DNA of 64,000 nucleotides from Pyrenopolyporus hunteri (GCA_902806595.1 CADCXC010000037.1:1488001-1552000), one strand, 5' to 3'; positions 1-10,996 are shown, counted from the first letter of the stretch. Numbers and translations are program-made. Notes: generated by a model from the letters alone, not told the origin.

Positions 1-458
1 AAAAGGGGGGGGAAGTAAGAGGGGAACCAGGTGGAAGGTCAAGAAAACCAAATCCGGAGCAAATTGTCCTCTATATTTCTTGGCGGAGGGAGTAGTGGAC
101 TGGGTAGTAATACCACTATATTACATGATATCACAAGTCTTTAGACAATAAAAGGGTTCATTGGGACGATTTATCCAACGGAGTAGAGGGGCAATTTGCC
201 TTTCGAGTGGGTCAGATTAAATGTTGTGAATAACGAGGCCGATATACTAGGAAACTTATCGTAACGAGGACGAGGACATATAAAGCTCTTAAATCCTTAC
301 CGAGGTGGTTACACTTAACTAATTTACTACTATCGCCGAAACACGAAAGACATATACACAGGCTAATATGTTGCAAGCCTTTTATTTTGGCGCTCATTAT
401 AAGTCGATCTAAGGTCCTAATCTGCCTTACGAAACCGCTGAGACTCGCAAGATTAAAG
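1..458. other. Intergenic, no gene seen
   Basis: No open frame with convincing protein-like composition. It holds the region 3' of the minus-strand membrane-protein gene that ends at 459, and opens with a short poly-G run. Confidence 0.5.
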
Positions 459-1476
459 CTATTTTAAACCGCCCAGGCGAATACACTTGTCAACCCACGT
501 CTCCTTGGGCTGCTTCTTTTGCGACCAGCCCCAAGTCCTCCAAGTGCTCTCGGTAGTGGCTGTGACCTCGGTTCGTCCGGCTACGGAGGGAGCTGCCGGC
601 GGAGGCATCCTCGCGTTGGGAGGGACCGTGACCCCGTCCGCCCGCGTGTTTTTGTAGAAGCCGGTCATGATTTGGTTCACGTAGAGGGAGTTCGAGCCCC
701 TGTCGGCGTTCGCGCCGGCTCGCGGCGCGCTGGATCTTCTCGGATTCGTGGTGTACCGATCAGGGCTGGATTGCCGCTTCTCATCCATGTACGTCCCATA
801 CTGCGAAACATTGCCGTCCTCGGCGGCATACGCAGCCGCCATGAGGTCGTCCATGATTTTTGATTGCGTCCTTCCGTTTGCATTGTAGTTTCCTGTTTCT
901 GGAGAATCGTCCATTTTCTGGAAGCCGCCCGATGAAAATCCAGAGTGACGCCGGTTTCTGCGGTTTCGGCGTCGATAGCACTTCCATATTATAAATAATA
1001 TGGTTGCGACGATCACTGCTCCTCCTATTTTTGGACACCGTTCGTTAGTTAAGGTGTCTTAGAGGGGACTACGTCCTAGGTGCGAACTCACCAACCGTGC
1101 CAAGCGCTATGGCGGCGTCTTTGCTCATGGCGGGCTTAGGGCCTTCAACTTGGCTTGCCTCAGCTTGTATAGGTTCGTTGCTTGCTGCCAGCGGACCGGG
1201 CGATAGGGTGATGCTTGGGCTTGATGATGTTGGCTGGGAGGGCTCCGGGCTAGTGGCTGTCGATTCGATGCCTCCTGGCTGCACCGTTGACGTATCTATC
1301 GTCGACTGGGAAGAGCCTGGGTTGATAACAGTAGGGGGTGCAGGGAACACATCCGTCGTTGGCGATGGACTATCCGGCTCTCCTTCATCTTCAGAATCGG
1401 ACAGATCGGAGTCTTCGATAGTATCGGGAACATCGTCGCGAACGAACACCTTCAGGTTGCTTGCGCGAGTGCGCCT
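459..1476 (-). CDS. Single-pass membrane protein with Ser/Thr-rich region (5' end unresolved)
   Basis: Two exons are clear on the minus strand: 1476..1092 and 1024..459, joined across a 67-base intron (GTGAGT donor, CTAAC branch site, TAG acceptor) that keeps frame. The first exon encodes an acidic then Ser/Thr/Pro-rich stretch typical of extracellular, O-glycosylated fungal regions. The junction creates one hydrophobic helix (GGAVIVATILFIIW) followed at once by a stop-transfer patch, KCYRRRNRRNRR. The cytoplasmic tail is about 165 residues, rich in Ser, Asn and Pro. This is the layout of fungal type I surface sensors and anchors, but no named domain is recognised. The frame runs upstream only to a TGA at 1497 and has no ATG, so the start and any signal peptide must lie in an upstream exon, probably spliced at the CAG ending at 1477. 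I could not find that exon, so 5' truncation remains possible. Confidence 0.6.
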
Positions 1477-2551
1477 CTGATGAATTGAGCTCCTTCATCT
1501 CTATCAGTACTGAAGTATATATAAATGAGCTATGAGCATAGGCCTACCTCATTGTAAATGCGCTACACTATTAGAACCTTGACAGACTAGGCTTCCTAAA
1601 AAATCGATAAACAAAAGGGAATCGAAGAAGTTGACCGTAATGAAAGTAGTTATCAGTAATTAGGTCCTGCCGTAGATTTGGAATAGTGAGGGCGCAGCCC
1701 AATTAGTCGAAGGGAAGTGAAGAAGCGAAGTGAAGTTGACCTGCGAAGCACACGTGCCCAGTTGCCAAAGCAGTACAGGTGCAGATTTCGAAGACACGTC
1801 TGTGGGAGCGATCTCTTTAATAAAATAGGAACCGGCCATTGGAGATCGTCATCCCAACTGCCCCGGGAAATGTGAAACCCGCGATGAGTGAAGCACTGAC
1901 GATGAGAAGTTTCAAACCTCGACTACGAACGTTGATCACCTTGGCGCCAAGGTCGTCGACAGCGCTGTTCAATTCGTCGGACCCAACGAAGTCGCCCACC
2001 TCGACACCTAAAATTAGTTATCTTGGGCTGTAACGAGGTGCCCAGACAGTTGATTGTTTGAATTTGCTGTTTAAACGGCTATTTTGGGATACAACCTATC
2101 TTGCCAGACTGGTTTCGTGGGGAATAAGGTGATAGATAGTATGGGTACCGTGGATAGATCTGGTTTCGGCAAGCATTCTTAGCTAGCCATTCCCAACGTA
2201 GCCTGCGAAACAAAACGGCTATATAGACTTCTTGAATACATGGATATATCAATCGAGCGAGACCTCCGGGATTTGTTAATTTCCAAGGCTTGTCAGAGCC
2301 CAATCGTGGCCTGAGACGGCGCTTCGGCTTTGCCTTGGGGTTTGTCAGAAGCGTCATGTTTGGCTCCCCGTCTCGCCTACGAGTTTAGGGGAATTCTTAC
2401 AGTAACCGCTTGTGATATGCTTCTAATATGCTTTCAATTTAAATGCCCCGGGTTACCACCACCTTGGGAGAACCTCTCGTGCGCTACGTACTTCTTTATC
2501 AACTTCAGGAGGTCAATATACGCCATAGACTCGTCAACAGTGTGGGGTGAA
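1477..2551. other. Intergenic or unresolved 5' exon region
   Basis: It should contain the missing first exon(s) of the minus-strand membrane protein, but no signal peptide with a matching phase was found. A minus-strand frame at 1999..1817 encodes a hydrophobic stretch (LLIVSASLIAGFTFPGAVG) with no ATG. It may be a gene relic or a stray exon. Confidence 0.35.
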
Positions 2552-3259
2552 CTAACGTGGTTTTCGAGGTTCGCGAGTCCCTTTGATACTATCACGCCAA
2601 ATCCTCAAGCACCAACTAGCTATCATGGCATCCATCATCGCTCTTGTTATCGGTGCCGTTACTATCAGTCTTTGCTGACCTTCCATCTCGTCTTCTACCG
2701 CGATGCGAGTGCCGTCTTCTGGACGCATCCATTCGTAATGGTCGCGTTTTTTGAGTATTTCGAATACCACTTCGCTCTCCTTTAGCGACTCCCTCCTGGC
2801 TCTGTAGCCCTTCGGAAACCCGTCTTCCTTTTCGGGTTGGATCTTAACGACTTTGAATCCCGATCGCGGGAAGGACGCCGCCTTTAGCGCGAGATTCCCA
2901 ATCGTATGGCGTGACACAGCGTCTAATACGTACGGGAATCCCGTAGACATTAGAGGCGGCAGATGCTTTAGCTCAAATATATGCCTGTTGCGTTGGTGGA
3001 CACGGGGGGTGCCGTTTGCGTTTACCTTGATGTGGCGGATTAGGCGCTGGAGCGACACCTGGGCGAGTCGGGCCTCTCCCAACGAAGACCCGTTGACATC
3101 TCGAGAAAGCTCATATAACGGAGCACCGTCGGCCGTCTGAGCACGGACGTATTGCCCGGAAAGTATGAGGATAGCAGGCTGCAAGACTTCATCCGCATCG
3201 TTGCGGTTGTCTGTGATGTAGGGAGGAGGGTCTTCGCCCTCCTGTGGTGAAGTCGCCAT
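2552..3259 (-). CDS. Conserved-looking fungal protein of unknown function
   Basis: Intronless frame of 235 residues starting at the ATG at 3259. The N-terminus is short, acidic and Pro-rich (MATSPQEGEDPPPYITDN), as in many cytosolic fungal proteins. The body is mixed alpha/beta with no signal peptide or membrane helix. The C-terminal part has a basic and hydrophobic segment, RAMMDAMIASWCLRIWRDS, then a basic end. A rightward frame at 2330..2785 overlaps antisense and looks like a shadow. I do not recognise a catalytic motif or named domain. Even composition and a clean ATG suggest a real gene, but nothing in the sequence gives a function. Confidence 0.6.
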   Translation of the reverse strand: MATSPQEGEDPPPYITDNRNDADEVLQPAILILSGQYVRAQTADGAPLYELSRDVNGSSLGEARLAQVSLQRLIRHIKVNANGTPRVHQRNRHIFELKHLPPLMSTGFPYVLDAVSRHTIGNLALKAASFPRSGFKVVKIQPEKEDGFPKGYRARRESLKESEVVFEILKKRDHYEWMRPEDGTRIAVEDEMEGQQRLIVTAPITRAMMDAMIASWCLRIWRDSIKGTREPRKPR

Positions 3260-4265
3260 TCTGGAGGTGCCTTAACTTTCAGTTATCGCCGTATATATCG
3301 TCTTGAGCTACTAGTGCCGTCTTGGTTGCGCGTGCGTCCTCGCACTACCAACGGTTCTGGTGGCATTTGAGGCAAGAAATCACGCATTTCTATAGGTATC
3401 GGCGTGGAACGGAGTTTAGGACCGTGGGGTATTTATAAGGCTGTGCAAGATAAGCTGACATCATTGGGAGTCAAAGAAACCCAAGAACTAGTTATAGTAA
3501 TCGAAGAGTTAGTCTGACCAGACATCTATTTACCTGTTTGTGTAGATGTAATTCGTCGATTCTATTTGATTTAAAGTTGCATGTATGTAATATTGCGGTG
3601 AGAATATAATGGGGTATTAGATATTGCAGACAGTATCAATTGTGCTGTGGGTGTATGCGCCATAGCCTCTGGCTATCCTATGTTCGTTCATAGCTGTCTT
3701 TAGAAATGGTTTCAATAGTTCAATAGCAGCACTGTGTTTGTTTTTTTTTTCTCTTCATCGAAATGAAGCGGAATTAAACGTGACGTAGTTGATAGTAAAA
3801 ATATTTATTTTGATTTCGGGTTTCGAGAGCTAGACTTTGACATATGAACCCCTATCCTTAGTGAGTGTGGCAGTGAAAATGAGGCAGTGAGAACTCACTA
3901 ATATGTTGATGGCATTGTCGACGTCTTGGCTAAACTGGACCCCGAGAACTCCCAGCAGTCCCGCCTAAGTGCCTGTTAGGGGAGCTGAAACTCTGCCAAG
4001 GTTAATGAATTAGTTACCCTATTGGTGAGCCGTTAGCCTACTCGAAATATGAAAAATTCGATGTTGAGAGGATTAAAACACCAGAAAATGGACAATAAAA
4101 AAGAAGAAATAAGGAAAATACCATGAGTTCTTTATATGTATTAATTAAATATTTAGCTTGACTTAGAGTAAACCTAGAAAAGCAGAAACGCCGTGGAGCT
4201 TTGCTTCGATACCAACGACGTGCCATTTATGGAGCCGTATACGTAGTCATCTTACGTATGTAGAG
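3260..4265. other. Intergenic, AT-rich
   Basis: Shared 5' region between the leftward unknown gene and the rightward Zn2Cys6 regulator. It contains a poly-T run near 3739-3750 and AT-rich DNA, with no credible coding frame. Confidence 0.5.
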
Positions 4266-4292
4266 CGGACGGTCGGACGGTCGGATGGTCGG
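4266..4292 (+). promoter_or_regulatory. CGG direct-repeat array upstream of a Zn2Cys6 gene
   Basis: CGG recurs every four bases: positions 4266, 4270, 4274, 4278, 4282 and 4290 begin CGG, and 4286 begins TGG. The array lies about 145 bases before the proposed ATG of the zinc-cluster regulator at 4435. Zn(II)2Cys6 proteins are known to bind CGG triplets, usually as spaced pairs, so an autoregulatory site is plausible. It could also be a simple-sequence expansion with no role. Confidence 0.4.
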
Positions 4293-4434
4293 GCTTAAAT
4301 ACCTGCTGGAAACCCGGGAGGGTTCCAATGGATCCCTATGCGTCCTGATTACAATCCCAAAGGCTCAGAAAGTCCCTTTCTTTTATATGAAAGGGCAAGC
4401 GCTATAGCAAGCCTAGTTAGTACGGTGGTATCCA

Positions 4435-7055
4435 ATGGCACCGAAAGGAGAGGAGGACGAAGAAGTAATGTCGCCGACTCCGCCAACGAGACAACGTCCC
4501 TTACCTCCGCCGAACCGGCGTCGGGACAAACCCCAGCTTTCGTGTAATTCATGTAGGCGGCGCAAGTAGGTCATCTTCTCGTCTTATCTCATCCGTTGCA
4601 TGATCCGAACAGCCCCCATACTCACTCTCCTAGGGTTAAATGTGACCGGCAGCAACCTTGCAAGACTTGTTCCCTTCGAGGACTAGCCGCTTCCTGTAGT
4701 TATCCTCCGGACGCCACAGCACGTCCTTCGGACCGGGACCATCACACCACCGTCCAAAACCGGATCCGCGAGCTCGAAAGCCTCGTGCATGTCCTTATGC
4801 AACGGGCTGCGTCGAAAACTTCCCCTGATATCCGACCGGTTGCTGACCCCCCCGAGGGCTTGCCCGACTCCGGCGTATCCGGGACGAATTCGTCCGGAGA
4901 GCCGTCCGACTGCGGCACGCTAACCGATAGTCCTGCCGGTGTTAGCTACGTCGATAGCGCTCACTGGACCGCCATCTTAGATAGCATTTCCGAGTTGAAG
5001 GATTATTTTCAGGAGAATACAGAACCGAATCCGCACTTGCAGATCCCCCCACAGGTTACGCCGGATTACGGCCCTTCTCCGCTGTTGCTGTACGGTCGTT
5101 TTACCCAAGCAAGTAAAGGAGAAATCTTGAGCACGCTCCCACCTCGACCTGTTGCCGATCGATTAATATCTTATTTTTTCAATTGCATCGACCTATGCCC
5201 AGGTTCGTAGTGCTCCTCCACTCATCTTGAGCCAAAGAAAGGCCGCTCAAGCTAACCCCTCCATCTCCAGCATTACTACATAGCGGTCAGTTTATTCGGC
5301 AGGTACTGGACATTGATCTCTCTTCGCTACCCTTCCCCATCACTAACTGACGATGCTATCAGTACGACCAATTTTGGGAGGACCCTTACTCTGCCCCAAT
5401 CATGTGGGTAGGGACCCTATTCGCTATCATGTGTCTTTCCTCCATGCTCTCGCAGCGCTACGCAGAACACGATCTGAATCCTACAACGATCGACGTAGAA
5501 AACACAGTCTTCGTAAGGGCGTGCCGAGAGAAGGTTGTGCAGTGCCTGACATTGGGCAAGTATACTCATGGTGGTCCTCATGTCCTCCAGACCCTCATTC
5601 TCTACATCGGCATAGAGCACTTTCTCCAGGAGGACACAGATTTCGGAACCCATATTCTACTAGGCATAATCTTGCATATTGCCATGAAGATGGGCTACCA
5701 CCGAGACCCTAAGAATTTCCCCGTCATATCGCCCTTCGAGGGTGAGATGAGGAGGCGAACATGGGCGGCCATATACCAGGCGAACCTGATATTTGCATCG
5801 CAGATGGGCTTACCAAGTATCCTCAAAGATAATCAGATAGATACAGAAGAACCACATAATCTTAAAGACTCGGACTTCGACGAGGGGACAGTCAAATTGC
5901 CACCATCACGACCCGACACCGAGTTGACGCCGGTCTTGTACATCATTACCAGGACCCGCGTCGCACATCTCTGGGAACAAGTTCGAGATCTAGTGACCGA
6001 GACCAAGCCTCATAAGTATGAGGAGATCCTGATGATGGATCGAAAGGTCCGGGCTGATCAACTCCGTATTCCGTCGGTCCTGAAGGTGCAGCCCATAGCA
6101 CTATCAATTGCAGACCCTCCACAAACAATCATGCAAAGGATCTGGCTAGACATCTGCTTCCTCAGGTTGCAGGTCGTGCTGCACAAGAAGTACTTCATGG
6201 TCCCCGCTCAGCACGAACGCTATCGTTACTCGCGAACGACCACCGTGAAATCAGCCATGCAAATCGTCGAGTATCAACACCTAATTACCGAACTAGTCAA
6301 ACCGGGCGGCCTGTTATACGAAACTCGTTGGAAACTTTCATCCGTGATGAATAACGAGTTCCTGTTAGCAACCGGCATTCTGTGCGCTTATGTTAAGCAG
6401 ATCATCAGCACACCTGAGAGCGCGGTGGAGGGAATAGGGACGGAGGATGTTAACCAGCTACTAATCAAAGCCTCGGAATGCTGGCATATTTTTAGAGCCG
6501 CATCAAAAAATGCTCGAAGAGCTCTAAAAGCCATAAACTTAGTCCTCGAAGCTACCAGCCCCCCGACAGGAAGTTCTGCCAGCCCGGAGGACGAGCTAGG
6601 TCCAACATTCGGGTTCCAAGGTACGTTACCCGCGGTAACCATTACACTAATACTAAGAAGCCAAATTTGCATTCTCTCCCCCCCTTATCCCCGTATGCCC
6701 TATTATGTTGAGCTCAGTTTTCCCTCATCGCCCCTACGAAATAGTAACCTCTGAGGCTTGTTCTAGCAGAGGCCACCATAAATCCCTATAAGGGGTATAT
6801 ATATCACCCATCAGTCTATCGGTTCCCTTTGCCGGCATTCAATAAAAACCTGAATACACAACTTACTAACGCTCAGCAGATCCTCTCTTCCTAGACTTTA
6901 ATTTTCCATACACTTTAGACGGTTTCTATAGTGGGAGCGACTCAAAATCGGAGAGAGATCCTTCGCTATTATCTAACCCAGCCGCGCCACCACACCCCGC
7001 GGACGATGAATGGATCAACATGTTTCAACAAGTTTCCACGAACGGAGCGAGTTGA
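4435..7055 (+). CDS. Zn(II)2Cys6 fungal transcription factor
   Basis: Five exons: 4435..4565, 4634..5202, 5271..5302, 5363..6620 and 6880..7055. All junctions keep frame and give 721 residues, a normal size for the family. The first intron interrupts the zinc cluster. Cys at residues 37, 40, 47, 53, 56 and 65 form the C-x2-C-x6-C-x5-C-x2-C-x8-C binuclear cluster that binds DNA. A short coiled linker follows (NRIRELESLVHVLMQ), then a long helical region like the fungal-specific middle homology domain (around FWEDPYSAPIMWVGTLFAIM). The last intron is 260 bases with a clear TTACTAAC branch site and CAG acceptor. The final exon ends in the acidic and aromatic DDEWINMFQQ, a tail common in these activators. 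Reading through that intron would give an implausible end at 6754. It probably acts in the nucleus; its target genes cannot be told from sequence. Confidence 0.88.
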
Positions 7056-7314
7056 TCTGGGTTTGTTTCCATGAAGGGATTTACGGGGAAGCAAGGAAAA
7101 CGATCCCTTTGTGCTCTTAGCCCAGTTTGGCGAGACAAGATCATAGGAAAGATGCCGGGACAAATGCCGAACTTGAAAATCCATATCACGCTTTGTACGT
7201 GCCTTTGGGGTCCCAGCAAGAGGAACAATGTCTTTGACGATTAACATGCTAAACCAAGATAAATGTAGGCCGTCCGTCAGCTTCTGGAATTTGAATTCCA
7301 TAGGAACGGGCACT

Positions 7315-7833
7315 ATGGCGACGTCACGGAAAGCCCCCCAAACGTTAGAGGAGCTCCAAACCCTGCTCAGGCTGGAGCGAAAGGACGACGCGGAGGCACT
7401 AATCAAAGCTGATCCTATCAAGGAAGCGTTCCGGAAGTACATGAATAGATGTCTTGCGTCGGACTCGGCCAAGGGAAAGCCCCTAGACTGGAAAGAAGTC
7501 GATGAATACTTGCTGGAGAAGCTGTTATCCGCACCGGTAGGGATACTGCGCAGGACGCTCAAAGAAGTAGTAGCCGCCGATTGCAGAGATAAGCCGTATC
7601 AACTTATCCCGCACGCGGCGATGTTCGCGATAGGAGTTATGGAGTTTCTAAAGAGTAGTGAAGGCAAGGTCTATGATATCAGCTTGGTGGGCAGGGATAT
7701 GCAGGATGTAAGATTTGACCGCTGCACCAGGATTGTGAACTTGTTGAACTTCCTGGTCCGTCAGAACTTAGAAATGAAAAGGAATAGGGAGATAGAGAGG
7801 GAGCGGGAATATAAGGAAGGCAATTGGATATGA
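7315..7833 (+). CDS. Unknown small helical protein
   Basis: The frame is open from ATG 7228 to the stop at 7833 (201 residues). An in-frame ATG at 7315 gives 172 residues and looks the better start, because residues 1-29 of the longer form are not protein-like. The body is strongly helical (TLEELQTLLRLERKDDAEALI) and the C-terminus is basic and charged (MKRNREIEREREYKEGNW). No signal peptide, membrane helix or known motif was seen. It begins 260 bases after the stop of the Zn2Cys6 regulator on the same strand and converges with the next gene. A functional link to either is possible but unproven. Confidence 0.55.
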   Translation: MATSRKAPQTLEELQTLLRLERKDDAEALIKADPIKEAFRKYMNRCLASDSAKGKPLDWKEVDEYLLEKLLSAPVGILRRTLKEVVAADCRDKPYQLIPHAAMFAIGVMEFLKSSEGKVYDISLVGRDMQDVRFDRCTRIVNLLNFLVRQNLEMKRNREIEREREYKEGNWI

Positions 7834-8163
7834 GGCTCTTTGCGTACTCCTGCATAATTGAATGGATCTGCTGAAGACGCCATATAGAGAACACCCAGGT
7901 AGGCCCCCGAGGTTACCCCTCGAAGGAGATGTTTCGATATTACACCATTTCTAACCTAGGATACCTAGGTGGATACATGAGATATATTTATATACCTATA
8001 TTGTTGGTAATTCTATCGCAGAGTGAGGATGGTCACTGATATTAAAAGTCTAAAGAGCCGTGAGACTATACCGTCTTGTGGTGCAGACGGATTAAGTAAA
8101 TTGATACATCAAGGACGATGAATCCTACACCTTCCCCCTTCGTCGCTAGGTAGGTAGGCAGGA
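7834..8163. other. Convergent intergenic spacer
   Basis: Short AT-rich spacer between the 3' ends of two converging genes. It holds a CCTAGGATACCTAGG palindrome-like repeat near 7956-7970 and nothing else supported. Confidence 0.4.
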
Positions 8164-9015
8164 TCACATCAACCCATGCTCGCGTAAAACACTCGGCGCG
8201 ATCCACCACGACCTCGGGAATCCCATCCCCCACTTCGCCAGCAGCCCGGCCAGCTCCTCCTCCCTGCCCGGGACCACGTTGACGAATATCCTATCCCCGC
8301 CGCTCATGCGCGGCTCCGAGTGCACCGCGCCGCGCTCCTCGCCGATCCGGAACACGCTGCACGAGCCCGGCGCCGCCTGTACCTGGCCTAGTGCCGCGAA
8401 CTCGCCCGCTAGCTGCTCCCGCACGGCGTCCGCCGTCGCGGCGCACCCGACGCACCGGATCGACGTGCAGGTGTGCTCGGTGGCCAGGGCGCGCTTCGTC
8501 GAGCGCGATGCGCGGCGGGCGGACGCTTGGTGCGAGGACGGGATGAACATGGTTGCCGGGCCGAGCAAGGTGGTGCACAGCTTCCAGTCCGTGTGCAGGT
8601 CTAATTCCGCCTGCGCCTCCGCCTGCGTTTCACCGGGCGCCGACGTTAGCGGTTCCCCCTGGCGGCTTCGGCTGAAGAACATGTCGTCGGTGTGCCATCT
8701 GGGCTTGTCGTATTCGGCCGTTGCCTTCGTGGCGCGGATGGTGAGCCAGTAGTGGTCGAGGCCGTTGGACTTGATGAACTCCTTAGCGAAGGCCAGGAAT
8801 GGGAGGAGTAGGGGGAGTAGGGAGTTGGTCAGGGTGGCGTGGGCCCATTCGTGGAGGCTGGGGGGAAGGTCGTCTGTCCCGGAGAGTAGCGGGCCGCAGT
8901 AACTCCAGAAGGCATCCTTCTTCACGGATAGACTATGATCCGACTCGTTGAGGTCTTCTGGAGGGCTGTAGCTAATGAACTTAAAGCTTGTTGACGCAGT
9001 AGGTCCGCCCTTCAT
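8164..9015 (-). CDS. Unknown protein with HxD...H metal-site signature (possible dioxygenase-like fold)
   Basis: Intronless, 283 residues from the ATG at 9015. A longer frame to 9060 would need a TTG start. Residues 107-113 read WHTDDMF, then comes WKLCTTLLGPATMFIP, later GAVHSEP with His232, and DRIFVNVVPG with Arg242. An HxD pair, a distal His and a following Arg are the ligand order of Fe(II)/2-oxoglutarate dioxygenases and cupin-type enzymes, and the RWH/LLGPAT spacing also resembles bacterial DUF1826 proteins. The family call is inference. The region is markedly GC-rich and carries antisense shadow frames. There is no signal peptide, so it is probably cytosolic. It converges on the small unknown gene at 7315-7833, next to a zinc-cluster regulator. 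Confidence 0.6.
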   Translation of the reverse strand: MKGGPTASTSFKFISYSPPEDLNESDHSLSVKKDAFWSYCGPLLSGTDDLPPSLHEWAHATLTNSLLPLLLPFLAFAKEFIKSNGLDHYWLTIRATKATAEYDKPRWHTDDMFFSRSRQGEPLTSAPGETQAEAQAELDLHTDWKLCTTLLGPATMFIPSSHQASARRASRSTKRALATEHTCTSIRCVGCAATADAVREQLAGEFAALGQVQAAPGSCSVFRIGEERGAVHSEPRMSGGDRIFVNVVPGREEELAGLLAKWGMGFPRSWWIAPSVLREHGLM

Positions 9016-10504
9016 GGTTAAAGGGGTATTTATATGTGTGGTTGGGTTTACTTTAAGCAATCGGGTTTATACAGATCTAAGAATGTCTATTCAAGCTGGT
9101 AAATGACCTAGCTGGAAATCTGAAAATCAAAATCTAGAGAGGTAATTAGCTAACCTCTTCTTCAAAAGACTTGGGTCTCGACTAATTGGGACTCTAAGAT
9201 ATATAAGGGTATCTGTGCACATCATGTATAAGAGGTAGGGTTTGGTAGGGAATAAAGGCTAGGGAGATGGTATTCCGTGCCAGACTTATACGTCCGATGA
9301 TCTATCTAGGTAGGAACTCATTCGCTGCCTGTTCATGCAGGTACACTTAATACGTGGACTCTCCTCCGCTTAGGGCCTGATGACATGGGTTTGTTGAGTG
9401 AACCCGCTCTACTGGGGCGTTTTCACATGTGTAAGGAATAGGAGGTAAATTCGTTAGAACTCAATATGTAAAGAAATAATCTCCCATAAGGTTTGAATAT
9501 CAAGTGTAAGTATAAAAATATATAATAGGCCTCGTGTTATATCCCTCGGAAGGCGGACATTCGACCGTTAATACCTTCTATCCCCTAACTATTTAATTTT
9601 AGGCCTTGAATAAGTGCCTACTTGGGGCCTAAAGAAGCTTGCCAAGTGCTTTTCGGGGATAGCATAAAATGCTAAAGCTACCCAATCTATCAGTGCTACT
9701 TCAAGAATTGGGCTCAAAAAAAAAAAAAAAAAAAAACGCTGCCACGCTGCCCCTGACCCCTCCCCAAAACAGGGGCCTATTTGACTACTTGCCTACTATA
9801 AGTGCTGAGCTGTTAGGGCTGCTTTAATGCTGTTTCGGCCAAAAGCGCACATCCTCCAGGCATCTGCCAGGTGATCTAAGGTACAGTGCATGCTGAACAC
9901 AGCATAGAACTTATATTAAATGAGACTCTATTACGCGTATATATTATTAATGGTGGATTCTATGTGGTGCTCTGCGGACGATTATTAGAACGGGATTTAC
10001 ATGGCACAATGGGCTCTAATATCATATGATAACTATCACTGCGAGGACACAAACGCTAAGCACATCAATAGTATCAACAACTGCTCCTTTTTACGACCTA
10101 TCTAGCCGAACGGACTACGACAGGCACCCAATTAGCATGCAAATTTTTCATTGAATGCTAGGTACATGGTTTGTTTATATTGTACAAGAGAGTTGGTCTT
10201 TTAACGAACGGCGAGCCGTGTACGTCGATAACGGTCGTTCCCAGCGACCGGTTATTGTGTTACTGCAGCCATCGCTTGTGGGTTGCTAATTTCCGTCCTA
10301 AGTTCTCTATTCGCCTGCGTAGAGTGAGTCGAATATCCATGAGTGATTCGGCGATGAACGAAGAGTCGCTCGCTGATGCTAAACGATGCAGTGAGGTTGA
10401 GGGAAAGTCGTTGGTTCAATACGTTGGTGTTCGATCTAGTTGAGCTCCCCAGAGGCGAGATATCGGAGTTATATGTCGCGCTTTCTTTGGTGCAGCCCTA
10501 TTAT
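9016..10504. other. Gene-poor region with a poly-A tract
   Basis: No supported gene. A poly-A run of about 20 bases at 9717-9736 is followed by a GC-rich hairpin-like segment in which GCCCCTG is repeated as CAGGGGC about 20 bases on. It could be the tail of a decayed retroposon, but no coding relic is visible. Rightward frames at 10171..10443 and 10376..10675 are not protein-like. Confidence 0.4.
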
Positions 10505-10996
10505 CTAGTGCTCTTCATGGATATGTGCGCTGACCACATCAGACCCTGGAGCGACGGGAAGCGCCGAGTGCGGGCCATTGTCGGCAAAGTGAGCATGTTT
10601 GTACTTTCGCAGTCTAGATCTCGGTCGCCGTTCCTTGGAAGAAGGCATTGTCTCGCCCAGGTTAACCCCAATTGAGGATGATATTGACTGGCTTTTCTGT
10701 CGTTTCGTGGCCGGGCGTCGAAGCGTAGAGAACATCCGGCGGACCTTAGCGATCAACTGATCCAGCGGAGAAATCTTTTGGATAATCATACTATTTTCGT
10801 AGTCATATTCATTTCTGTCCTTAGCCTTGCGCTCTCGGTATAAGTCGAAGGAATCACGATGAAAGATGGGACCAGTGTATGAGGGTTTCCGGGGAACTCT
10901 TGGCTCGCAGTAACAATGTGCGAAAATGTATTCTATAGATGCTGCTGAGTCTGAATCCGGAAGTGACATAGTGATATGATGATAGCCAAGCAACAT
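10505..10996 (-). CDS. Hypothetical basic protein
   Basis: Open frame of 163 residues from the ATG at 10996; a second ATG at residue 10 (MSLPDSDSAASIEYIF) is an equally good start. The protein is rich in Arg, Lys and Ser, with a basic middle (RRMFSTLRRPATKRQK) and a basic C-terminal patch (KERRPRSRLRKYKHAHF). No domain, signal peptide or membrane helix was recognised. It stands alone in gene-poor DNA and overlaps an unlikely rightward frame. It may be a real lineage-specific gene or chance. Confidence 0.35.
   Translation of the reverse strand: MLLGYHHITMSLPDSDSAASIEYIFAHCYCEPRVPRKPSYTGPIFHRDSFDLYRERKAKDRNEYDYENSMIIQKISPLDQLIAKVRRMFSTLRRPATKRQKSQSISSSIGVNLGETMPSSKERRPRSRLRKYKHAHFADNGPHSALPVAPGSDVVSAHIHEEH

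Noticed and set aside
1817..1999. Hydrophobic leftward frame as missing exon of the membrane protein
   Set aside because: No ATG and no splice pair found that joins it in phase to the exon at 1476; kept only as a possible relic.
6969..7562. 197-residue leftward frame
   Set aside because: Antisense to the last exon of the Zn2Cys6 gene and the small gene at 7315; those explain the region better.
10171..10675. Two overlapping rightward frames
   Set aside because: Random composition, no domain; the leftward 163-residue frame in part of the region has a better start.
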